From positions 310,001-374,000 of the forward strand of contig VZRG01000366.1 in NCBI GenBank assembly GCA_013397435.1: DNA of 64,000 nt, given 5' to 3'. The position numbers and the translations under genes are program-made. How positions within the stretch are numbered: the first letter of the stretch is position 1; each line of letters starts with the position of its first letter. Source of the DNA: Erythrocercus mccallii. Lineage: Eukaryota; Chordata; Aves; Passeriformes; Dicruridae. Positions 56,366 through 64,000 of this stretch are shown here, one piece after another. A model generated the notes under the pieces. It saw only the letters and a program-made list of their open reading frames with translations, did not search any database and had not been told where the DNA came from.

Positions 56366-59300
56366 CTGGAAATAAATAAGAAAATAGATAAGTATCTACT
56401 ATTTGCCTACAAAAACACACTATGAGAAGATTTAGTTACAGCTGCTCAAACTGTATTTACAGATGAAATCTCCCACTCCTCAAAGTATTTTTTCTCACTG
56501 TAAGTTAAGGGGGCAAGAATCATATTCTGCAGGTATTTTAAAAAATATGAACCTTTCCTTCATTTCCAGGAAATCTCAGGGACATGTTGACTATTCTGCC
56601 ACTACTGACTCTAGTGCCACTGGTCCTGAGGACACTAAGTTAGACTAAATAAAAAAACTGAAATATTCCACTAGTTTTTGGAATGTCAGTGACAATAATC
56701 AACAGAACGAGAAAGCAAATGCATGGAGCAAACCAGGTACTGTTGGCAACAAAAATGAGATTGAAATCATGCTAATTGTTTCACTGACATATTACAAACA
56801 AACAAAATAAAATAAAACAAAACAAAAAACAAACAAAACCAAAACCAACCAAACAAAAAACAGCTGGAGAAAAATGCATAATTTTGTCAGTAGTACATAC
56901 ACACAGATACATTTGCCAGCTTTAATTTTGAAAAATTCTGACTATAAGCAGAAACACTGAAAAAAGTTCATTTCACCAGCACAGCAACTTACACCAGATC
57001 CTTCAGAGAGCCTGCTTGTAAATCTTCAGTCAGATGCACTGTTGGGTTTTAAACCACAACCGTATTTTAGATGCCCGAGGGTTACTATTTACAGCATTAA
57101 GGCTACTTCTCTATTCAACAGAGAATTACCACTGGTAAAAGCAGAGTTATGCCCCCAAGTATCAGCACTGACACCTGTGACAACACCCAGGCAGGGTTAT
57201 TTGCTCCACTCAAAGTGGGGGAAAAGGCTATGGAAGACAAGCACACCACCTATTTTCATGGGTAGCTCTAGTCTATACACATCACATTTTTATATTTCTT
57301 CAATAAAACATTAAAAGGATAAAAAGAATTGCAGAACAATGTATAATTTTGTTCTGCTTCTTCAATCAGACCTTTTCCCATTTACATTTCACCCAGATTC
57401 TTTTCACTTTCATTAAAGACTTCTAAAAGTGCTGGTGTCACCTGCACACTACTGTAGTTATCATGGGTTTCACATCAGTGGATATAATCATTAAAATACC
57501 TCCAGAAACCAGTCCCTCTGAATGCTGAGGTAGCCTGTACTCATAAACAAATTCACACCTTTACATCAGTCAGGAGATTAAGATTTGCTAATCTCTCCTC
57601 TAGCTCCTCTCTCCATACCCCAGGATGCTTTCACAGGTGATTCTGCAGCCTCTTACCTGGATCTGTTTATAAAGCATGCATGAGATTGCTAATTGAGTAG
57701 GAAGGAGAGAAAAACCATTATTGAAAACCTTATGTTAGGGCAATGAACCAAATGCATTTTGAGTAAAAATGGAAAAATACTTTTTTAGAGGCATTTGTGG
57801 ATTTAACAAAGAAAAACACGGGCAGTGCAACAGGCAGAAGACTGGAGAATGGTAAAGAGAATACCCAAAAGGCAATGCAAAGAGGATGGCCATCCCAGGA
57901 CAACGTGAATGCAGACCAGTCTTCCCCTGCCCAGCTGAGCTCTCAAGTCTTCTTAAAACCAGCCAAAATTTCCAAAGGTCATACAAGCAAAACTTGCTCT
58001 AGAAAGAGCTCAGTGAGTAGCTCTCTTATTTTTTGGTAATACTTTAAAAATTCCATAGCTCACCATTACTTAAAAAAGAAATGCATAAGAAAGAAAATAA
58101 ATTCAAACCACAAAGTCTGGGGAAGGGTTATTAGCTGATTAGCTGGTTATTAGCTTCACTCACCATATCTAACAGTGTCACTAATTCACTAATGCTCTCA
58201 TTCATTAATGGCCTTATTTATTCCTGGACACTGTTCCTTCTCCACAAATATTTTGGTAGCTGTATACAAAATACACAGACCATTGACACTCAGTTGTAGA
58301 TTGAGACCAAATTGTAGATTTTATATCTTTATTGGAGTGATATTTAGAAAGTCTTCTCTATTTCAAATGAAGAGTAAAGCAAACTCATAGAGATTAAAAA
58401 AGTCTAAGTGCAGGCAAAAGAATGTTTTAATGCATCTAAGTACATAGATTTAGTCCTTCAGACTCCTATTACTTAAATTTCTGCTCCTCCAAAGCCCTTC
58501 AGTCACTTAAATGCAGCAGAGCCTCCAGAACTAAGCAGCTGGGTGCCTGCAATCATCTTAGGAGGCAGAATCAATCAAGGCTCCTGAAAGTTTGGTTCAT
58601 ACCAGTTGGGCTCTATTGGATTGTTTATCACAGGCAAGACAAGAAAGAAATGTACAGACAGTGCTTCCTCACTAAAGTTAGTTTCCAATCTGCAAAATTC
58701 TGGTAAAAGTTGAGTAAAAGGAGCAGGCCAGAAAGAAAATGTTTAGTTGAGAGAGAACTTCCATTGCAAGTTCTAGAGTTGGTGTCATTTTCAGAGCAAG
58801 CCATTTTGATATAATCAATTTAGAGTAAAAGCAGGCAATTTTAGACATTTCATGCAGTGAGCCAGCTTTCAGAAATCTAATATAGTTCCTTCCTATACAG
58901 ATTACAAGACTTTGCGTTTGAAGCCAGATGTCTAGCAGACCTGAAAAAATCCAGCATGAAATTTAATAAGTCTGCTGTAACATTTCTCCTTCTCTGACAT
59001 ACTGCTGCAATACTATTAAGATGGCATTAGCAGCATTTATAAAGCTAACCTGACATAAGGGTCACGTTAAATATTTGTTTTCTTTGGTTTATTTTAATTT
59101 AACATCCAGCATTTCCAAGAACAAGCAGAGCCAAGAAAAATTAAAGTTCCTTATTTTTTGTTGCAGCACTCCAGTGCTTAGCCATTCAGCCAGTAAGAGA
59201 TACAACAATTGCTGTAATGTTCCTTTTTATATGTAATGACTCAGGAACAAACATTTGTGATTTCTCTCCACACATGTGCTGGCCACTCCTTTAGGTGACA

Positions 59301-60181
59301 GACCATCCCTGCTCAGCCTTAGTTTGTAATAAACTATCTGAGGACAGTATACCACCCTCAATTAACAGCTCCAGCATTGCAGCTGAAATACTTGGACACC
59401 TCATCACTGAGATGGTTTCTGTTTCCTCACAGAAAGTTTGACTTCACTCAATCAAGCAGAGCAATACTTGGCACATACATAAAACAGCATTACTGCAAAA
59501 GTCACCCAGCATGTGCCAGCAGGCCACAGAAACAATTGCTCTTCACTACTCAACACATCATGCTGCACTTGGAAGACCAAGACTACAAATATAAGAGAAA
59601 GCTGCAAACCAGGAATAACAATGGATCACTAAGATGGGTCACACAACTGGAGCATGTGGCATAGAAGAGGTTGAGAGAACTGGGTTTGTGCTGCCCAGAA
59701 AACAGATTTTTATTCTTTTATAATATAAGCTTTTAACTATAAATTTATGCTATAATATCCTTCAATTCTGAAAGATAACCACTGCTTAGATTAAGAATAT
59801 TCAAATTTCACCTCTATTTTGCACATACAGCATATCACTTACTGGAAATTTGTCTTTTGAAAAATCAGCATGCAATTATTCTAAATGCAAAAGACAAGCT
59901 ACCTTCATAAACATCATGACAATCATTCATGCTTGTGATGCATATTTATTACCCTCCCACTTTAAAGTTTTGTAAAGTCAAAAAACCTGCGCATACTGTG
60001 AAAATTAAGCTTAAGCGAAAGCCGTATGGATCTATTTCGGCAAGATTTATTTATTGAAATTCCATTTTAGTAGATAGTTTTACCAGTTTCTGTGTAAATT
60101 GTTTTACCACAAGAATTGTAATAGCTGTCAACCAAATCAGGACTACAGCAGCTTGCTTTTTAGCAAGGAAAGCTCACAAAC
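56366..60181 (-). other. SLC2A13: SLC2A13 intron 2
   Basis: This 3816-nt intron lies between exons 2 and 3 and is bounded by GTTTGT and CAG. Apart from an A-rich (AAAC/AAAAT) low-complexity tract at 56795-56860 I recognise nothing in it. The open frames it contains have no residue pattern suggesting a protein. Confidence 0.88.
56795..56860. repeat. A-rich (AAAC)n/(AAAAT)n low-complexity tract
   Basis: About 66 bases are built from AAAC, AAAAT and AACC words. It lies about 430 bases from exon 3, in intron 2. On the transcribed strand it reads as a T/G-rich tract. Confidence 0.9.
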
Positions 60182-60341
60182 CTCCATCCATCCTTTGCGA
60201 GGTAGCTGAAGATTCCATCGACAACACTTGCGAAAAACTGCCCTCCAGTGATGAAGAGAGTGTTAATGGTGACTAATCTGCCTCGTAAGTGAGGTGGAGC
60301 CACTTCTGCGATGTACACTGGCACAGTCATAGATGCTACAC
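60182..60341 (-). CDS. SLC2A13: SLC2A13 (HMIT) coding exon 2: end of TM4 to TM5
   Basis: This 160-nt exon is bounded by an acceptor TTCTTGTAG and a donor GTTTGTGAG. It starts with two bases completing a Gly codon, encodes 52 full codons (VASMTVPVYIAEV... to ...AKDGW), and ends with AG, the first two bases of an Arg codon. It closely matches vertebrate HMIT as I recall it. Visible family features are the end of TM4 (VASMTVPVYIAE), the cytoplasmic loop with P-P-x-L-R-G-R that is part of the sugar-porter signature, and TM5 (VTINTLFITGGQFFASVVDG). The Glu and Arg of this stretch are structural signature residues of the GLUT/sugar porter family. The frame is open and both splice sites look normal, so the exon appears functional. 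An upstream in-frame ATG lies in the intron and is not a real start. Confidence 0.95.
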
Positions 60342-60410
60342 CTACAAGAACAAATTCAGTTACAGTTATAAAATCCAAAGAGATACTACACTGCTTTTTC
60401 ACCATAAAAT

Positions 60411-60981
60411 ACTATTTTGGGTTTGGCTGAGACAGAGTTCATTTTCTTCATAGTAGCTACTATAGGGCTATATTTTATATTTGCACTGGAACTATTCAGG
60501 GATGTTTTCTTTATTCCTTACACAGTGTCAAGGCCTGTTTGGCCTCTCACCGCAACCCCATCCACGAGGCTGGAGGCACACAGGTAGCTGTGAGGGGACA
60601 CAGCCACAACAGTTGACCCCAACTGATTCAAGGGATATTCCAGACTACATGACAACGTGCTCAACATACAGAGCTAGGGGAAAAGGAGGAAAGGGGAGAC
60701 ATTCAGAGTTGTGGAGTCTATCTTCCCCAACAGCTGTAACACATGATGAAGCCCTGCTCTCCTGCAAATGGCTCAACACCTGCTTGTCCTTGGGAAGTGG
60801 TGAATGAATTCCTTGTTTTGCTTTGCTTGTGTGTGGCTTTTGCTATACCTACTAAACTGTCTTTACTCCAACCCACAAATTTTCTCACTTTCACCCTTCC
60901 AGTTCTCTCCCTCACCCTACCAGTAGAGAGTGAACAAGCAGCTACACAGGGCTGAGTTGCTGACAAAGGCTGGGCATGACA
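60411..60981 (+). mobile_element. Decayed ERV LTR (songbird-type ERVL-like), antisense to SLC2A13
   Basis: The start (TTTTGGGTTTGGCTGAGACAG, then TTTTCTTCATAGTAGCT) and the later segments (GACACAGCCACAACAG, AGTGGTGAATGAATTCCTTG, TTTGCTTTGCTTG) follow an LTR family I recognise as widespread in songbird genomes. The right edge is taken at CATGACA. Relative to the family as I remember it, the TATA region reads ACATACAGAG and the polyadenylation hexamer region reads ACTAAAC, so both appear mutated. No target duplication is convincing. The left edge is about 70 bp from the acceptor of SLC2A13 exon 2. The open frames on both strands in this interval are readings of the LTR, not genes. Confidence 0.75.
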
Positions 60982-61255
60982 AGAGGTGACCCTGAATGTT
61001 GAACTGAGCTGGCTTTGGTGCGCAGTAACTCCACAGAAAACACCACCTCTCCTGCCCTGAGCAACCACCCTAACAGATGGAGCCCAAAGTCATGGACTAA
61101 AGGAACTCAGTGGACATTTACAGACACTTTACAGACATTTCACAGAGGTGGTCCATAGACTGTGGGAATGATATCTGTATATTATATCAAAGAATGGGAA
61201 GAGGGTTTATGGGTAATAAGAATGCACTGCATCAAGATGGAATAAGGGATGGAGA

Positions 61256-61335
61256 ATGTGCTGGTTTCAGCTGCGGTAGAGTTGCTATTGTTCATAGCAG
61301 CCAGTACAGGCCATTTATTGCATTTAAACTTAGGA
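61256..61335 (+). mobile_element. Possible LTR-head remnant related to the 60.4-kb LTR
   Basis: The segments TGTGCTGGTTTCAGCTGCGG and TAGAGTTGCTATTGTTCATAG resemble the first 60-80 bases of the same LTR family (TTTGGCTG...AGAGTT...TTCTTCATAGTAGCT). The similarity fades quickly to the right. It is short and diverged, so chance or a different family cannot be excluded. Confidence 0.4.
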
Positions 61336-61740
61336 CTTCGCATTTACAAAATTAACTCTATTCAAGGCAAAATCAGCACACACTTAAATGGAATAAGCTG
61401 GACAAATTTGATTTCTCACTTTCAAAGGATGAAAATGATGAAAATGCAACTAACAAACTCCAGAAGCATACCCAAAGCAAATGGTTGCTAGCAGCTGTAT
61501 TGGAATTTCAAGGTTTGATGTAATGATACAAAGAATAACTTCCTTCAATTCACATTGCATGTACACTGAAATTAAATAAAAGGATAAATAAAACTATGGT
61601 TTTGAAAGAAAGAGATGCTGTGATCCAAGAAAGCATGCATAAGTCAAAGTGACTAACTAAAGACATCAGGTGTTCACAAAATTCTGTTTAAAAAGAACTT
61701 AAGCATGGCTTCCACAGCCAAAAACAAAAACAAGGCCAAG

Positions 61741-61782
61741 CATTATTATCATTATTATTATCACCATCATCATTATTATTGT
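61741..61782. repeat. ATT/ATC trinucleotide microsatellite
   Basis: CATTATTATCATTATTATTA and then TCACCATCATCATTATTATT form an imperfect trinucleotide array. Confidence 0.9.
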
Positions 61783-61851
61783 GTAATTTCATTACTGTTA
61801 CAGAACGAATTGTTTCTTGACTTGGTTTAAAAATATTCCACATGCTATTTC

Positions 61852-61972
61852 AAGTAGAGGTTGGCTGGGCCCTGAGCAATGTGATCTAGAGAGTGGCCTA
61901 CCTGCCCATGCAGGGGGATTGGAACTAGATGATCTTTAAGGTTCCTTCTAATCCAAGCCATTCTGTGATTCA
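61852..61972 (+). mobile_element. Short CR1 LINE tail, plus strand
   Basis: GGTTGGCTGGGCCCTGAGCA, CTGCCCATGCAGGGGGATTG, GAACTAGATGATCTTTAAGG and CATTCTGTGATTC are the last roughly 120 bases of a CR1 element. It is severely 5'-truncated and antisense to SLC2A13. Confidence 0.85.
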
Positions 61973-64000
61973 GTGCAAAAAACCCTATCACCATAAGGAA
62001 ACAAGGACTAATGCTAAACCACAGCTGCTTTTCCTTCTGTCTCAACACTGGTAGTATTTCCTACTAACTACGTGACAAGTCATCTGTGCAAAGGACAGAA
62101 ATGTCCACAAGGAACACACAAAAACTGTAAAAACAGAGTTCAACAGTGTATGAAGAGCACACCTGGGTGCAGCACACGGTTTGGTGGTCCAAACCCCTAC
62201 TTCCTTACAAGAACCAAAACTGACAAGGAATGGTTATTTCTTCTGTAGTTAAAACTGGAAGTACACTGGCAGCAGCCCCCCAAAAACATATTTTGACTGA
62301 AGTCAGCTGAGATATAACTTGAGCACAGTGAGCACAGCCAAGCACCATCAGACACAACACATCTTCCAGCCTGGGGCAGCTCCACCAGCTCCACACAGAC
62401 AGCCCCACACCAGCATGGGCCAGTGCCACAGCCCCAGCAAGAAATGGGGTCACCTAAAAGCATGCACAAGCTCCTGAAGCACAGCTATGGTTCCTGGTTT
62501 GTGTCACAGTAGAAGGGCTTCATCATGGGATAGCAGAGGCTTTGGCTAGAGCCCCACTGCCTGGCTGACTCACCAAACTAAGAGCACAAAATCATCTTTA
62601 GCAACAAGGTTAGCCTGACAGGACTGCTGGGAGCCTCCAAAAGCTCGAGTGAGGAATACAGATTGTTTAATAATGAAATGGATTGAGAAGATGCTTTGTT
62701 GTGATAGGTAAACACTCACAGCAGCCTCTCAGCATGATAACCCAGTTCCCGGCAGAGCCTCCCAGGACATGTCAATGCCTCCTTCTCCTATCGACTGAGC
62801 AACTGGCACAGAATAAAAAACCCAAATAAAAATGTCAGGGGAAAAAAAAAGAGCATTAAAAATTTATTCAACCAATTTTCAAAGCCAACCAGAATGCACC
62901 ATGGAAAGAAGCATTCAAATAGTCCTTTGTGTATTTGACAGAGAAGTGTATTTTCAAACCCAGCCCACCATTAGGGGTGTTTCTCTCCCATATTTCACAT
63001 CAGTATTTGAAATAATGATGATTAAAGTGATGGAGACTGCACACATATAACAGAAAAATCCTTTTTGGGAAAGTACAAGAGTGTGTCCACTTGCTGCAAA
63101 CAAAAGCCACTGAGGACCCATACGAGACAGCAGCTGCCACTGGAGCAGAGGGGCAGGTCCCTACAGCTGTGGCAGCCCTGGCCTGATGAGGCTGGGCCTT
63201 CCTGCTCCCCCAGCCACACCTCTGCCTTGGGCATCTCACCTCTAAGGCCCACGCTTGCTCCCCCACTGCGCTGTGGCCATCTTCCCATAGGCTCCTTGGG
63301 ACTGTATGGTAAGATGTACCTTTGACATATATAATTATGTAGTGCAGCTAATTTGAAAAGCAAAGATGGCAACATCTGTGGTTTTTACAAGAAAGCAGTG
63401 AGATAGATGTGCACAACCAAACCAATATGTGCTTTGTAAAAAAGCTACTTTTTACCCCCTTTCAACTCTTAATGAGGACTGATTCTACACAGGACCTGCA
63501 GAGGAATCCTGTTCAAAGCATGCCAGCCAAAAATGCTTCTCAGGCATCCAGAAAGTAGAACCACACCATTGTCCAGACCAGAAGCTCTCACTGATGTTCA
63601 GAGCACACCATCAGCCCTGAGACACTGTTAGAACCACTGGTAGCTGCACCTATGACACTTGCTTCTTACAGGTGAAACCTGTTGCATAACATAGGGGTGG
63701 TATGAAAGTTAATGTGCTCATAAAAAGTCTTAAACAAGAGGTGTCATAACAGATTGTTTCTGCTGCATTCTTCTCACAAGTTGATGACTACAGGAATAAA
63801 CAGAGAAAAGGAAGCCTGGACATCTCAACAATCCTGTCACAAGCTAGCCAGTGATACCAGCTATTCAGCTGGCCACTAATACAATAGTTGAAATTATTTA
63901 TTATCAAACCTGCAATAAATAGTACAAGATTTCTCAGGGAAACCTAAAGATTTAGATTATCAGTTCAAAATCACACAAAATTGCTTAGATTGTCAGAAAC

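Larger units (their letters stand above)
1..64000 (-). other. SLC2A13: SLC2A13 gene body (partial; exons 2-4 and surrounding introns)
   Basis: All three recognisable coding exons lie on the minus strand in the order expected for SLC2A13 (right to left: 60.2 kb, 56.2 kb, 20.7 kb). Their splice phases join without a gap: exon 2 ends after two bases of an Arg codon that exon 3 completes, and exon 3 ends after one base of an Ala codon that exon 4 completes. The gene is known from mammals to be very long with large introns, which fits an exonless remainder here. The protein is a 12-TM major facilitator that co-transports H+ and myo-inositol, mainly in brain. Start codon, promoter, C-terminal exons and polyadenylation site are outside the window. 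No second gene was seen in the introns. Confidence 0.93.
60342..64000 (-). other. SLC2A13: SLC2A13 intron 1 (3' part only)
   Basis: This is non-coding sequence upstream of exon 2 on the minus strand. It contains a decayed LTR (about 60411-60981), a possible second LTR head (about 61256-61335), an ATT/ATC microsatellite (61741-61782) and a CR1 tail (about 61852-61972). The stretches around 62330-62455 and 63120-63300 are richer in G+C than their surroundings, and I could not assign them to a repeat family. I looked for exon 1, which in mammals is large, GC-rich and encodes TM1 to TM4, and did not find it. It should lie further right. Confidence 0.85.

Noticed and set aside
60481..61068. Open frames of 108 codons (plus) and 116 codons (minus)
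   Set aside because: Both read through the decayed LTR or its immediate flank and match no viral or host protein.
60982..64000. Search for SLC2A13 exon 1 and promoter in the GC-richer patches near 62.4 and 63.2 kb
   Set aside because: No frame there encodes TM1-TM4 residues or ends in the expected G-L-G-x-G before a donor.
1..64000. tRNA, snRNA, rRNA genes, CRISPR arrays and bacterial-type operons
   Set aside because: No conserved tRNA boxes, snRNA signatures or regularly spaced direct repeats were seen. Vertebrate intronic context makes CRISPR and operons inapplicable.

Overview
The window is a stretch of a bird nuclear genome lying inside one protein-coding gene. The avian assignment rests on several CR1 LINE fragments ending in the typical CATTCTATGATTCT-like tails and on avian-type endogenous retrovirus LTRs. 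One LTR looks like a family common in songbirds, so a passerine is plausible but not proven. Base composition is AT-rich intron, with GC-richer islands only where mobile elements sit.

The gene is SLC2A13 (HMIT, the proton/myo-inositol symporter of the GLUT family), transcribed on the minus strand. Three consecutive internal coding exons are visible with matching splice phases: exon 2 (60182-60341), exon 3 (56157-56365) and exon 4 (20718-20830). Together they encode about 160 residues running from the end of TM4 to TM7, including the R-G loop motif, the P-E-S-P-R motif after TM6 and the Q-Q-L-S-G-I-N motif of TM7. Exon 1 (N-terminus, promoter) must lie to the right of the window, and exon 5 onward to the left. 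Exon numbers follow the human gene from memory.

Layout by region. 1-20717 is the 5' part of intron 4, with an old CR1 piece near 3.85 kb, a GATA-type microsatellite, a GC-rich LTR-like block at 15.9-16.4 kb and a very old CR1/L3-like remnant at 18.4-18.8 kb. 20831-56156 is intron 3 (35.3 kb), carrying four CR1 fragments' worth of repeat (28.05, 25.77, 29.6 and 51.6 kb), a well-delimited solo LTR at 42166-42806 with a 5-bp target duplication, and a second LTR ending at 46471 with a TATA box and a hairpin at its predicted transcription start. 56366-60181 is intron 2 (3.8 kb). 60342-64000 is the 3' part of intron 1, with a decayed LTR that begins about 70 bp from the exon 2 acceptor, a second LTR-head remnant and a short CR1 tail.

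No second protein-coding gene, structural RNA gene, CRISPR array or operon-like system was found. The remaining open reading frames of 60-132 codons look like chance frames or antisense readings of repeats. I do not see a previously undescribed system here; the more unusual items are the LTR placements relative to the SLC2A13 exons and the R-region hairpin.
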